DNA from: Bradyrhizobium guangxiense
GTDB lineage: Bacteria > Pseudomonadota > Alphaproteobacteria > Rhizobiales > Xanthobacteraceae
NCBI RefSeq assembly: GCF_004114915.1
Contig: NZ_CP022219.1
Span: forward strand, 3,192,501 to 3,256,500
Length of the DNA: 64,000 bases
Direction: 5' to 3'
Positions 9,328 to 17,698 of this stretch are shown piece after piece (positions within the stretch are counted from its first letter, which is position 1; the number at the start of each line of letters is the position of its first letter). Position numbers and translations under genes: made by a program. The notes beneath the pieces are model-generated. The model ran no database searches and had not been told where the DNA came from. It worked only from the letters and a program-made list of their open reading frames with translations.

Positions 9328-9426
9328 ATGCGCAACCATGACCTAGTATCTGACGGCTTCCTGGCATTGACCGCCGGCGGCTTGGTCCTGCTCTGCTCGA
9401 GCCTCGTGGCACTGGCCTTCGCCTGA
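9328..9426 (+). CDS. Possible 32-residue membrane miniprotein
   Basis: A short ORF starting ATGCGCAACCATGAC with a purine-rich aggggt site just upstream. The product has a polar start (MRNHDLVSDG) and then one continuous hydrophobic stretch (FLALTAGGLVLLCSSLVALA), enough to span the membrane once. It is about 100 bases after the 29-residue ORF on the same strand. The function is unknown. Confidence 0.4.
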   Translation: MRNHDLVSDGFLALTAGGLVLLCSSLVALAFA

Positions 9427-9577
9427 GCGCCTATCCCCTCCTTCCGATTTTCAAGCGCGGCGGCCCCCCGGCACGCAACCTTACCCGCCTTGTCCCGCTC
9501 TCATTGAGTTGATTGAATTTCCGCGTGCGGCGCCTCGACTAAGTTTCAAGAGGCCATCACCGACTGGGGTGACGCAC

Positions 9578-9709
9578 ATGCTTGCCGAGAAATTCTTCCT
9601 GGTCCTGGAATCACTGCTCCGCGGCGACCGCACCTATCCGGACGGAAGCCCGCGGGTCATCAGCACCTCCCCGCACGTGCCGCTGAAGGTGCCGCCGGCG
9701 CGGCCATAG
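9578..9709 (+). CDS. Small hypothetical protein, 43 residues
   Basis: An ORF encoding 43 residues with an amphipathic N-terminus (MLAEKFFLVLESLLRG), then a Pro/Ser-rich tail (DGSPRVISTSPHVPLKVPPA). I chose the ATG at 9578, after cgactggggtgacgcac; a longer in-frame reading from 9509 has atypical composition. The regular residue pattern suggests a conserved rhizobial small protein, but no family or function is assigned. The stop is only 20 bases from the end of the convergent gene. Confidence 0.5.
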   Translation: MLAEKFFLVLESLLRGDRTYPDGSPRVISTSPHVPLKVPPARP

Positions 9710-9728
9710 CCGGCGCCTTCACGCGCGC

Positions 9729-10019
9729 TCAGCGCAGGCCCAGCAGGGAGCGGCGATAAAGGCTGCCACGCGCCTCGCTCTGGCAGACGAAGCTGCCGTC
9801 GAAGCCCTGGCCGTAGCGCTTCTGACCCTTGCGGTAGTAGACGCCTTTCCTGAAATCGAGCCAGACCACCTTGTCGTGCGGACAGTGACGCTGCGCTTGC
9901 GCCTCGTAGCGAAACGGCGTCAGCGGCGTTGCCAAGGCCTCTCCGGAGCCGGCGCCCACCATGATCGCGCCGGCGAGCACGATCCCGCCGGCCCATCCGC
10001 CGAAGCCGCTCCCCGTCAC
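9729..10019 (-). CDS. Small secreted protein with paired-Cys YYxKGxKRYG motif
   Basis: A 96-residue exported protein of unknown function. The start chosen is a GTG at 10019, preceded by a strong gggaggcggga ribosome-binding site. It gives a signal peptide (GGIVLAGAIMVGAGSGEALA) and a mature domain with HCPHDKVVWLDF, YYRKGQKRYG and GSFVCQSEA. The two Cys are placed to form a disulfide. Small periplasmic proteins with this CP-VVW-YY-G-C pattern are common in rhizobia and usually uncharacterised. A longer frame up to 10124 would put an odd Arg-rich sequence before the signal peptide, so I rejected it. Confidence 0.65.
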   Translation of the reverse strand: MTGSGFGGWAGGIVLAGAIMVGAGSGEALATPLTPFRYEAQAQRHCPHDKVVWLDFRKGVYYRKGQKRYGQGFDGSFVCQSEARGSLYRRSLLGLR

Positions 10020-10178
10020 GTCCCGCCTCCCAATCCCGTCCGTCGTGCGATGGCCGCATAGCAAGGTAGCACGAAATGGTGCGATCCGCCGAAGGCGAGA
10101 CGCATGGCGTCTTCCGCCGGCCATCTTGTCGGGCTAGAGAAAAGCGAGATCGCCTGCGATTGCGAGGATGCGGCCTGA

Positions 10179-10769
10179 ATGTCGGTTGAGCCTGGACCCC
10201 GATCCGAATTCGGTACCGAACGCCGCCCACCCTCGCCGCGCCTGGGCCTGCTGCCGATGATCATCTTTGGCTCGCGCTGGCTGCAGCTGCCGCTCTATCT
10301 CGGACTGATCGTGGCGCAATGCGTCTACATCGCGCTGTTCCTGAAGGAGCTCTGGCACCTCTCCTGGCACGCCCTCGACCTCACCGAACAACAGATCATG
10401 ATGAGCGTGCTCGCGCTGATCGACGTCGTGATGATCTCCAATTTGCTCGTGATGGTGATCGTCGGCGGCTACGAGACCTTCGTCTCGCGGCTCGACCTGC
10501 AAGGCCATCCCGACGAGCCGGAATGGCTCGGCCATGTCAATGCGAGCGTGCTCAAGATCAAGCTCGCCATGGCCATCATCGGCATCTCCTCGATCGCGCT
10601 GCTGCGCACCTTCATCGAGGCCGGCAATCTCGGCTCGAACCGCGCCGGCTACACCGAGAACGGCGTGATGTGGCAGGGGCTGATCCACCTCACCTTCGTC
10701 GTCTCGGCGATCGGCATTGCCTTTATCGACAGGCTCGGTGACTCCGGCGCGCGCAAGCAGGCCGCATAG
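10179..10769 (+). CDS. UPF0114 (YqhA-family) inner-membrane protein
   Basis: A 196-residue integral membrane protein. After a polar N-terminus of about 25 residues it has hydrophobic segments near residues 32-54 (LPLYLGLIVAQCVYIALFL), 74-95 (VLALIDVVMISNLLVMVIVGG), 127-145 and 165-182. The phrases GGYETFVSRL and KIKLAMAIIGISSIALLR are characteristic of the YqhA/UPF0114 family, whose biochemical role is poorly defined. It is about 15 bases from the end of the convergent ATPase-inhibitor gene. Family assignment is firm; function is open. Confidence 0.88.
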   Translation: MSVEPGPRSEFGTERRPPSPRLGLLPMIIFGSRWLQLPLYLGLIVAQCVYIALFLKELWHLSWHALDLTEQQIMMSVLALIDVVMISNLLVMVIVGGYETFVSRLDLQGHPDEPEWLGHVNASVLKIKLAMAIIGISSIALLRTFIEAGNLGSNRAGYTENGVMWQGLIHLTFVVSAIGIAFIDRLGDSGARKQAA

Positions 10770-10784
10770 CACCGGACGACCGAC

Positions 10785-11102
10785 TCACCTGTCGGCTTCA
10801 AGCTGCTGCATGGCCTGATGCAGGCACTCCTGAAGCTTGGCGGCGACCTGCTCGCGCGCAACGCCGGTGCCGGCGAGATCGCCCGACACCTTGTCCAGCA
10901 CCTCGTCCATCGTCCGGTCTTCCAGATGGTCCGCAACCAGCGTCGTCGCGTAGCTCGCGGCGGCATCGCCGCTCAGACCGAGCCGGCCGGCGGCCCAGAG
11001 ACCGAGCAGCTTGTTGGACCGGGCCGTGGCCTTGAACATGAGCTCCTCGTCGTGGACGAATTTGGCCTCAAAGCCCTGCTCGCGCTTGTCGAACGTGGTC
11101 AT
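10785..11102 (-). CDS. ATPase inhibitor subunit zeta (DUF1476)
   Basis: A 105-residue soluble, mostly helical protein matching DUF1476, the zeta subunit that inhibits ATP hydrolysis by the F1-ATPase in alphaproteobacteria such as Paracoccus. Recognisable features are the N-terminal inhibitory segment MTTFDKREQGFEAKF, then HDEELMFKATARSNKLLG and the four-helix body. I chose the Met at 11102 because the family begins MTTFDKRE; an in-frame start lies four codons upstream. It is not near the atp genes here, as is usual for zeta. Confidence 0.88.
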   Translation of the reverse strand: MTTFDKREQGFEAKFVHDEELMFKATARSNKLLGLWAAGRLGLSGDAAASYATTLVADHLEDRTMDEVLDKVSGDLAGTGVAREQVAAKLQECLHQAMQQLEADR

Positions 11103-11255
11103 GGTCAGCTCCATTGCGCTTTCGCTGATGAGGGTCGGACTGGTCGGGGGCGAACGTCTCCGCGGGTTCAGGTCGGTTCAGGATTGCGTCAAGCTTCCTC
11201 CCGGACGGCGAATGCCGTCAAGCCATCCGGCACGTCGTAGGTCCTCAACGCGAAA

Positions 11256-11285
11256 GCGCCCACCGGCACGAAGGCCGGTGGGCGC
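11256..11285 (-). terminator. Strong GC hairpin downstream of the 63-residue gene
   Basis: A perfect 12-base inverted repeat, gcgcccaccggc / gccggtgggcgc, with a six-base loop (acgaag). On the minus strand the stem is followed by a short T-rich stretch (tttcgcg). It lies about 37 bases after the stop of the small gene at 11323-11514, as expected for an intrinsic terminator. Confidence 0.7.
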
Positions 11286-11322
11286 GTCTGGTTCAAGAGA
11301 TCGCTGGGGCTGGCGAAAGCGC

Positions 11323-11514
11323 TCAGCCCTTGGCTGCGGCGGCTTCGCGCGCAAGGCGTTCGGCTCTGAGGCGCTCTTTGTTGGCGTAGAACGCCTTCTG
11401 CGCCGCTTCATGGTCGCGCATGGCCTTTTCGGCCTCGATCCGGCGTGCCGCATCGCGGGCCTGGCGCTGCTCGGGGGTCAGGGGTTTGCGTCGGAATGAA
11501 AGGTCTTCAGTCAT
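11323..11514 (-). CDS. Small charged helical protein, 63 residues
   Basis: A 63-residue protein dominated by one long, highly charged helix (PLTPEQRQARDAARRIEAEK onward), rich in Arg, Glu and Ala, with no Cys and no membrane segment. Such proteins are often annotated as hypothetical in Bradyrhizobium. The regular charge spacing suggests a coiled coil or nucleic-acid/protein adaptor, which is inference. A strong terminator hairpin lies downstream, consistent with a stand-alone transcription unit. Confidence 0.7.
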   Translation of the reverse strand: MTEDLSFRRKPLTPEQRQARDAARRIEAEKAMRDHEAAQKAFYANKERLRAERLAREAAAAKG

Positions 11515-11649
11515 GCTGAGATAACGCGGGTGTGAGGAAAGAGTTCCTCACCTCCCCCGAACGCGCCTTGCGCAAAATACCGAAAAACAACCCCATGCAC
11601 AGTAGCTATGCTGTTGGAGAACAAAGCTTTTCTGTAAGGCTCCAAGGCC

Positions 11650-12324
11650 CTAAATCTCGATCTCGGCGATGACCGGCAGATGGTCCGAGTAGGCTCTCGC
11701 CTCCGCGTCGGTCCAGACTTTCACGATCCGGCTGTCGGACGTTGCATAGATCCGGTCGAGCCGCAGAAGCGGCAGACGCGACGGGAAGGTCCGCAGTCTC
11801 GTGCGGTTTGGGCAGGCCTGCGCGAGCACGCGCCGCACCGACTTGACCCAAAACCAGTCGTTGAAATCGCCGAGGACGACGGTCCGCCCGGGTTTCACCA
11901 GGCTCACCAGAGTCTGAGCCTGCGCATAGCGCTCGTGGATGCTCAAGCCGAGATGCGTGGCGACCACGCGCACGTCGCCGGAAGGCGCCAGCAATCCCGC
12001 CGCAATCGCTCTGCGCGGCTCCCGCTCACGATAGGACACGTCGACGATCTCTGGCGCAGCGGAGAAAGGAAACCGGCTGAGGAGCATCTGGCCGTAGTCG
12101 CCATCCCTGGTGACGATCGACTTGGCGTGGACGCGGTGATCGCCGACGACACTCGCCAGCTTCGCAAAGGGATCGTCGGACCTCGATCGCGAATCCACCT
12201 CCTGAAGCGCGACGACATCAGGGGCCCATTTGCGGACAATCGAGCAGACACCTTCCAGATCGAACGTCGGATTGAGATTGAACGTGCCATGCACGTTCCA
12301 CGTCATGAAGCGCATCGGCGCCAT
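11650..12324 (-). CDS. Endonuclease/exonuclease/phosphatase-family protein
   Basis: A 224-residue EEP-superfamily hydrolase (DNase I / inositol phosphatase fold). Motifs in order: MTWNVHG at the start, ALQEVDSR (catalytic Glu), VVATHLGL (His), VVLGDFNDW (Asp/Asn pair) and YSDHLPVIAEI (terminal Asp-His). The ATG at 12324 overlaps the stop of the upstream PLD/VTT gene (TGATG), so the two are translationally coupled. The same pair of an EEP enzyme with a phospholipase D/VTT protein suggests a joint role at membrane lipids, though nuclease activity cannot be excluded. Confidence 0.87.
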   Translation of the reverse strand: MAPMRFMTWNVHGTFNLNPTFDLEGVCSIVRKWAPDVVALQEVDSRSRSDDPFAKLASVVGDHRVHAKSIVTRDGDYGQMLLSRFPFSAAPEIVDVSYREREPRRAIAAGLLAPSGDVRVVATHLGLSIHERYAQAQTLVSLVKPGRTVVLGDFNDWFWVKSVRRVLAQACPNRTRLRTFPSRLPLLRLDRIYATSDSRIVKVWTDAEARAYSDHLPVIAEIEI

Positions 12325-14480
12325 CACCGTCTCCCGGCGAGCCAGGTCGCGACGAATTGTGCGCCCGCGCAGATCCCGAGCCAGCCCAGAAACGCCAGCG
12401 CCAACAGCAACAGATTGCTCCAGGACGCATTCCTGGCCAGATCTGCGATCTGCGCGCCCAGAACGGCCATGGCGAGAATACCCGGCATCATGCCGAGCAC
12501 GGTTCCGACCAGAAAGTCACGAAGCGGCAGCGTGCTCGCGCCCGCCACGACATTCACCAGCGAGAACGGCGCGATCGGAATCATCCGGATGACGACGACC
12601 GCGAGAACCCCCTTGCCGACGACACGTTGCTGGATGCGCGCGGCGCGTCGTCCGAGCAGATGTTGGAGGCGTTCGCGGCCGAGCAAACGTCCGATTGCAA
12701 AAAGGATGAAGGCGCTGAGCGTGACCCCCGCCATTGCTGTGGCGAAACCCAGCCATGGCCCCAGGGCGGCGGCAGTTGCGGCAATCAGCACGAGAACCGG
12801 AAACACGACCAGCCCGCCCACCACAAAGGCTGCGATCGCGAATGGCGGCCCCCAGACCGAGTGCGCGTAGGCGGACAGGAACGTCGACACGTGATTGGTG
12901 TCGGCGAAATCGCTCAAGGACGTGTAGGACCAAGCCATCGCCAAGCCAAGGAGCGCCGCGGCGATCGCTGCGATCCCGATGATGGTCTTCGTGCTCCACA
13001 TGCGCGACGCCGCCCGCTCCAGATGAAGCGGCCGCTCAGGGTCCGCCACCGGCTGAACCATTGTGGCTAGAGTGCTGGTCAGGACCGAGGACTCCACCTC
13101 CCGCAGCGTTTTCTCCCCACCGGCTCGCGACACCTCATCCAGCAGAGCAGGAAGACGATCCTCGTTGCGTGCGATGGTCTGTTCGTCGAGGCCGCAGAAA
13201 TGGGCGATCAGCCGACGGCGGACCGACGCGACGAAGTCCCGGTGCTCATCGGTTGTGGCTTCGAGAATGAGATCGCATTCGCTGTCGGCACCCATCGACC
13301 GGTTGTTAAAATTGGCCGAGCCGATCCTCAAGATCCGGTCGTCGACGATCATGAGCTTGCTGTGCACCATCACGGCCGCTTCCGTATCGCCCTCGCATGA
13401 GACCGGATAGACGAAGCGGATCCGATCGGCCACGCCGGCCTCGTCGAAGCAAGCGATGAAGGCGCCGCGGCCGTTCTGCATCGCCTGGGATTCCAGCCAC
13501 GAGGAATGCAGCTTGGGGGCGACAACCAGAGCCCGGAGCGAAGGCACACGGCGCATCTGCTCCGCCAGCTCGCGCGCGATCTTGATGGCGCTGGTGAACT
13601 GGTTCTCGATGTAGACAAAACTGGTGGCCGACCGGATCGCGGCAATCAACGAGCGTTCGACCTCCCTGATGGTCGAACCTGCGGGGCAGTTCACCTCGGT
13701 CCTCGCGATCCCGACCGGCATATGCTCAGCCTCCACCGGCACATGCACCGGCCATCGCATGCGCTTAAGCGCGCGCCGTTCATGCGTCTTTTGACCTGCG
13801 GCACGCCAGCGTTCCTCGGCGAGGTCGAACAGCGAGGCTGCAGCATCCCCATCGACCAGGCATTGAACATCATGAAACGGCGGGGATGGCCTACCCTGGG
13901 GGTCGCAGCGCAATTCGTGATCGGCGCGATGGTCACGGGTGTCCCAGCGCCTGATCGTCAGATCGAGCCCGCCGACGAACGCGAGCGAACCGTCGATGCA
14001 GACGATCTTCTGGTGCTGCGCCGAGCCGAACGGAAGCGTGGAATCCAAATGAAATTGGACGCGGCCGTCCGTGCCTGCGGTGAATTTCGCCGCCGAATTC
14101 CATTCCCTCTCCGAGGCGTAGAACGAGACGAAGTCCCAGACCAGAATGTTGATCTGCAAGGTGGGACGGCGTTGAACCAGCGCGCGCAGGAACGGGCCGA
14201 GTTGTTCCGGCAGGCCGTCATCCGCGCGTCCGGACGCTCCGACCAGCCTGGTCTCGCTATGGATATCCCATCCGACGATGTAGATGAGATCCTGCGCCTC
14301 CAGCAGCGCCTCCCGTAGGGCTGCGAAATAAGCGGCAGCATCGTTGAGAACCGCCACACGCCGCGCCTCACACCGCCGCCAGACGGTGTGGCCGGGGATC
14401 AGTGTCGATGAACTCTGAAGCAGGTGGACCTCGCAATTCGCATTCGCGTCTAAACGCGCTGAACGCTCAAGGGGTTCCAC
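12324..14480 (-). CDS. Phospholipase D / VTT-domain membrane fusion protein
   Basis: A 718-residue two-part protein. Residues 40-460 contain a duplicated phospholipase D domain with both HKD motifs: HQKIVCID (His156, Lys158, Asp163) and HSKLMIVD (His373, Lys375, Asp380), the second followed by GSANFNNRS. Residues about 495-718 form a VTT/DedA-like membrane domain with several hydrophobic helices, including the VIRMIPIAPFSLVNVVAGA motif. The fusion therefore joins a phospholipid-cleaving or transphosphatidylating enzyme (cardiolipin-synthase-like) to a putative lipid scramblase or transport domain. The start appears to be GTG at 14480. It is coupled to the downstream EEP-family gene. Confidence 0.88.
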   Translation of the reverse strand: MEPLERSARLDANANCEVHLLQSSSTLIPGHTVWRRCEARRVAVLNDAAAYFAALREALLEAQDLIYIVGWDIHSETRLVGASGRADDGLPEQLGPFLRALVQRRPTLQINILVWDFVSFYASEREWNSAAKFTAGTDGRVQFHLDSTLPFGSAQHQKIVCIDGSLAFVGGLDLTIRRWDTRDHRADHELRCDPQGRPSPPFHDVQCLVDGDAAASLFDLAEERWRAAGQKTHERRALKRMRWPVHVPVEAEHMPVGIARTEVNCPAGSTIREVERSLIAAIRSATSFVYIENQFTSAIKIARELAEQMRRVPSLRALVVAPKLHSSWLESQAMQNGRGAFIACFDEAGVADRIRFVYPVSCEGDTEAAVMVHSKLMIVDDRILRIGSANFNNRSMGADSECDLILEATTDEHRDFVASVRRRLIAHFCGLDEQTIARNEDRLPALLDEVSRAGGEKTLREVESSVLTSTLATMVQPVADPERPLHLERAASRMWSTKTIIGIAAIAAALLGLAMAWSYTSLSDFADTNHVSTFLSAYAHSVWGPPFAIAAFVVGGLVVFPVLVLIAATAAALGPWLGFATAMAGVTLSAFILFAIGRLLGRERLQHLLGRRAARIQQRVVGKGVLAVVVIRMIPIAPFSLVNVVAGASTLPLRDFLVGTVLGMMPGILAMAVLGAQIADLARNASWSNLLLLALAFLGWLGICAGAQFVATWLAGRR

Positions 14481-14558
14481 GTCGTCAGCAGTCGGGATTG
14501 CCGTTCAGCATGCGAGAATGCCGAAGGCATGAGTTGGCTCGCGCCATCGCGGATTGCG

Positions 14559-14855
14559 CTATTTGGTGCGGACCGTCTTGGCGCCGGCGCTCCTCAAGAC
14601 GTCTGCAATCTTCTCGGGGGCATCGCCGTGGAAATCGACCGAGACCTCGATCAGTCCGTCCAGCTTCTGCCGGCCGTCCGGTGCAGGCGCGACCTTGACG
14701 TCGCTCCCTGCCGGTCGTGTGCCGGCTGTATTCGCGCCGCCGGCGGCCTGGACGAAGACGTCGCTGCGCGGCACGCCGCATTCCTGCACGACATGCTCGA
14801 TCGCAAGCTCGGCGCCGCGGCGCGTGTCGAATTCACCGATGATGGTACTTTCCAA
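14559..14855 (-). CDS. Small conserved stress-type protein (TTG start)
   Basis: A 98-residue soluble protein: STIIGEFDTRRGAELAIEH, a VPRSDVFVQ segment, and a C-terminal IEVSVDF...IADVLRSAGAKTV half. The pattern of an alternating strand-helix repeat, and the way it opens, resemble YflT/general-stress small alpha-beta proteins in Bradyrhizobium, but no function is known. The start codon is TTG at 14855, supported by an upstream ggaga site at suitable spacing; no ATG is available. An EcfG-type promoter lies 34-58 bases upstream. Confidence 0.7.
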   Translation of the reverse strand: MESTIIGEFDTRRGAELAIEHVVQECGVPRSDVFVQAAGGANTAGTRPAGSDVKVAPAPDGRQKLDGLIEVSVDFHGDAPEKIADVLRSAGAKTVRTK

Positions 14856-14888
14856 ATGCGCTCTCCGTGGCTGGACGAGAGTGCGAAC

Positions 14889-14913
14889 AACAAGTCAGCG
14901 AGGGCCAGGTTCC
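14889..14913 (-). promoter_or_regulatory. Candidate EcfG (general stress) promoter
   Basis: On the minus strand: GGAAC, 16 bases, TGTT. The rhizobial EcfG consensus is GGAAC-N16/17-CGTT, so three of four -10 bases match and the spacing is exact. The predicted transcript would start about 27 bases before the TTG of the small stress-type gene. Confidence 0.5.
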
Positions 14914-15059
14914 TGAAAGTCAGACCCGAAGCATCCCGAACAGGAAGAGCGGTGCGGCGCCGCAACGCAAATTCGTGAGACCACGACGTTGTTGAGGCAG
15001 GTCAATATGAACCAGCCCAAGTTTTGGAATTCTGCCTCCGGCAAACAATGGAGAGGGCC

Positions 15060-15668
15060 ATGTCAGAGCAGAGCAGCATGCATTTCTATCTCAATTGGGC
15101 CAAGGAGCGGATCGACGAAATGGATGCCGCGCTGGCCTCGTTCGAGGTCAAGGCCGGCCAGGCCAAGGCCGAGTCCAAGGTCAAGACGGATGAACTCCTG
15201 TCCGATCTCACCAAGCGCCGTGACGAATTTCGGGCCATGCTCAAGACCCAGGCGGAAGCCGGTGAAGTCGCCTGGACCAAGGCCAAGGCGGACCTGGAAA
15301 AGCAGTGGGCCGGATTCGAAGCCCAGGTGAAGACCTACTTCGAAGGCGCCGGCAAACAGTTCGAGCAGCAGCAGGCCACGTTCAAGGACGTCGCAGCGGC
15401 ACAGGCCAAGGCCTGGCGCGAAGCGGCGGACAAATTCCGCGAGGCCGCCGGCAAGGTGGCCGCAGCCCGCACCGTCGATGTCGATGCCGCGCTCAAGCAG
15501 ATGAAATCCGACGCGTCCGAAGCCGAAGCGCGCCTGCAGAAGCTGAAGCAGGCTGGCAGCGAATCCTGGTCGGTCCTGAGCGCCGCGCTCGCCGAATCCC
15601 GCAAGGCGTTCGATCAGGCGAACCAGGCCGCCTGGGACGCGCTGAAGAGCGCAGGTCCGAAGAGCTGA
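15060..15668 (+). CDS. Long coiled-coil protein, apolipoprotein/phasin-like
   Basis: A 202-residue, almost entirely helical protein rich in Ala, Lys, Glu and Gln (KAESKVKTDELLSDLTKR and similar). It has no signal peptide or Cys. Its composition resembles phasin-like or apolipoprotein-A1-like amphipathic proteins, which coat granules or membranes. I chose ATG 15060 because a perfect ggagaggg site lies just ahead; longer in-frame starts exist at 15024 and 15048. No functional partner is adjacent. The function is unknown, and phasin-like is structural resemblance only. Confidence 0.7.
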   Translation: MSEQSSMHFYLNWAKERIDEMDAALASFEVKAGQAKAESKVKTDELLSDLTKRRDEFRAMLKTQAEAGEVAWTKAKADLEKQWAGFEAQVKTYFEGAGKQFEQQQATFKDVAAAQAKAWREAADKFREAAGKVAAARTVDVDAALKQMKSDASEAEARLQKLKQAGSESWSVLSAALAESRKAFDQANQAAWDALKSAGPKS

Positions 15669-15905
15669 GGTATTCGCTTCAGCAAAGGTTGCTGCTCGCG
15701 CGCCAGGACGCTGGAACGCAGGCCGGCTTTAGGCAGAACTCCGGCCGAGCCATCACTACGCCACAGACGGCTCGGCTCAGCCCGCGGTAAGTCAAAAGTG
15801 AACAGGATCGCTCGGGAAATTAACCTCGTCTTAAGCCTGCCGGTTGTGCGGCCGGGTTCCCTTCGATAGAAGGTAGCCTCCCAGCGTCAGTAGCGTTCAA
15901 CAGTA

Positions 15906-16112
15906 ATGATCACGTACAAGCAGTACCACATCGAGCGCCTCGAGCACGGTCCGAAGCGCTGGGTTGCCCGCATCACACGAACCGACGGCAAGAACATCCG
16001 TACGATCATGCCGGCATCCGAGCATCCCTATCTCGACACGAAGCCCACCTCGTCGGGCGAGGAAGCCGAGAAGCTTGCCAAGGAAGGCATCGACTTCGGG
16101 GGCATGGTCTAG
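15906..16112 (+). CDS. Small hypothetical protein, 68 residues
   Basis: A 68-residue protein: MITYKQYHIERLEHGPKRWV, then ARITRTDGKNIRTIM and a Glu/Lys-rich C-terminus (SSGEEAEKLAKEGIDFGGM). The N-terminal half looks like a small beta-sheet domain. It has no signal peptide or membrane segment. I know of no function. It marks the left side of a stretch of orphan genes that ends at the tRNA-Ser. Confidence 0.65.
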   Translation: MITYKQYHIERLEHGPKRWVARITRTDGKNIRTIMPASEHPYLDTKPTSSGEEAEKLAKEGIDFGGMV

Positions 16113-16317
16113 CAGGTCGTCCGCCGTTTGCGCCGTTCCCGCCGATCGGCGAACCCACTCGTGTTGTCGTGGCCGCGATGTTCGTTACCAACTCTGGTTC
16201 GGCTTTTGAACGCATCACCCCCGGTCGAGGGTCGAGACATTTCGCCTGCCCCCGGCCCGACCATCGTCGCTGCGAGGACGTGCAGGATTCCCTCACCAAT
16301 TAGTGGTTCGAAGTATC

Positions 16318-16527
16318 ATGATTGCGTGGTTACTCGTCATTACCATCGGAACGACGGCGACAATTTCAGTACCGGGGATTGAATCAGAAGCCCAATGCGA
16401 GGCGCTGGCCCAAAGATTCGCTACGACGGTCGGTGTTACGCCGACGCATAAGTGCGTCGACTACAGGGCGGCGAGGATCGTGGTCAAGGATCCCGAGGTG
16501 ATTATGGTGCCGTTTGCGGAGAAGTAA
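16318..16527 (+). CDS. Small secreted protein with two Cys, 69 residues
   Basis: A 69-residue product with a short hydrophobic export signal (MIAWLLVITIGTTATISV) and a mature part with two cysteines (EAQCEALAQRF, THKCVDYRA) that could form a disulfide. A GTG at 16303 is an alternative start. The base composition is lower in GC than the flanking housekeeping genes. The function is unknown. Confidence 0.55.
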   Translation: MIAWLLVITIGTTATISVPGIESEAQCEALAQRFATTVGVTPTHKCVDYRAARIVVKDPEVIMVPFAEK

Positions 16528-16658
16528 TCGGACCACATCGACAAGGTGCCGCGTACGCAAGGGCGGCGAACGAAGGCTCGGTCTATGGCTACGCAAATCG
16601 TCACGGATAGGCATCGTTAATGCGAGCCAGATTGCGGGCATGACGACGGTCTGCGAAA

Positions 16659-16892
16659 TCAGATCTTGGCCCTAGCTTCGTAGCGACCTACCACGCACTT
16701 ATAGCGACCAACTTGCCAATCCTCGGACCGATAAATGGGGTGGTTCTCCTTCCATTGGGCCAAGCTTGCCTGGCCACCGATCATGCACTCTTGGAGAGTA
16801 AGACCCGATTCCAAGGACGAATTTGTGACAACCACCTCAGTGCAGTCCGGCGCGGTAAGGTGACAAAGCACGGCAACCATCGTCACGAACAT
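16659..16892 (-). CDS. Small secreted Cys-containing protein
   Basis: A possible 77-residue protein starting at the ATG at 16892: a hydrophobic start (MFVTMVAVLCHLTA), then PDCTEVVV, LQECMIGGQASLAQW and YKCVVGRY. The pattern of an exported protein with about three Cys and a C-terminal RYKC motif recurs among small rhizobial proteins near orphan regions. The frame continues upstream, so the start is uncertain, and the ribosome-binding site is weak. The function is unknown. Confidence 0.5.
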   Translation of the reverse strand: MFVTMVAVLCHLTAPDCTEVVVTNSSLESGLTLQECMIGGQASLAQWKENHPIYRSEDWQVGRYKCVVGRYEARAKI

Positions 16893-16945
16893 GATTCGGA
16901 ATCCAGGAAAGAGGCAATCGCATAAATGAAATGAATAGGCGCGAG

Positions 16946-17698
16946 TCACGGCGGCAAAAATGCAGCGACTGATTCGACGGATTCGGTGCTGACTGCAGGC
17001 TGATGGGATCGGACAAAAATGAAACGAGATGTAACTGGCAGATTCGCCTCGGGCCGACCATCTTGTCCGATCAGGATCAATCCCGCGCCTCCATTTGCTA
17101 CATTCAGAATGATCGGCTCTCCGCTCCACGTCTTAATCGGCTCCATTCCGATGACGAGAAACTCGCCTATGGGCTGATCGAAATATTGAATGCGCAACTG
17201 GGGTCCGACCTCAGACGGCGCAAGTTGTAAGCCGAGGTTTCTAGCTCGTGCGTAAAGGTCAGCCAATGTGACGCTATCGGACGTGAAGCCAAGCTGAGCC
17301 GGCGAGACGAGTGCGAGCTCGATGTTCGTCTTCTGAGAAGCAAGGATGAAGGTCGGTCGAGCAAGAATTTCGGCCGCTTGGCCACCCACATTGCAGCCCA
17401 TACTGTCCATCGCGGTGCGCAGCTTAAGTGAATCAGCGAAAGTGCCTATGGCAATAGTTTTCCAAGTCGCAACGTCGCCCGAGGATCTAATGAGCTCTTG
17501 AGGCCCCTCTGCATTGCGTGGCGTCGATTTGAGATGCCTTTCTAAGACATCACGCGCCGAGCACTGAGCTTGCGCCGCACTGCTTGAGAGCTGAACAATG
17601 AAAGCCGAAAGTATCAAAACCACGAAGTAGTGGCCGACCAGGCTCCTGCTGTGCCTATTGACTGCAATCCATTGCGCTATGCCTTTTGCAATAGACAT
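16946..17698 (-). CDS. Exported protein of unknown function, 250 residues
   Basis: An orphan exported protein. A long N-region is followed by a hydrophobic signal (HYFVVLILSAFIVQLSSSAAQAQ) and a mature domain starting CSARDVLERHL. A second Cys is in SMGCNVGGQAAE. The rest alternates beta-like strands (FLVIGMEPIKTW, GAGLILIGQDG, SRFIFVRS), suggesting a compact periplasmic domain. I chose ATG 17698 over a TTG at 17716. Codon use is less GC-rich than its neighbours, and it lies in the gene-poor stretch ending at tRNA-Ser, so horizontal origin is possible. Confidence 0.6.
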   Translation of the reverse strand: MSIAKGIAQWIAVNRHSRSLVGHYFVVLILSAFIVQLSSSAAQAQCSARDVLERHLKSTPRNAEGPQELIRSSGDVATWKTIAIGTFADSLKLRTAMDSMGCNVGGQAAEILARPTFILASQKTNIELALVSPAQLGFTSDSVTLADLYARARNLGLQLAPSEVGPQLRIQYFDQPIGEFLVIGMEPIKTWSGEPIILNVANGGAGLILIGQDGRPEANLPVTSRFIFVRSHQPAVSTESVESVAAFLPP

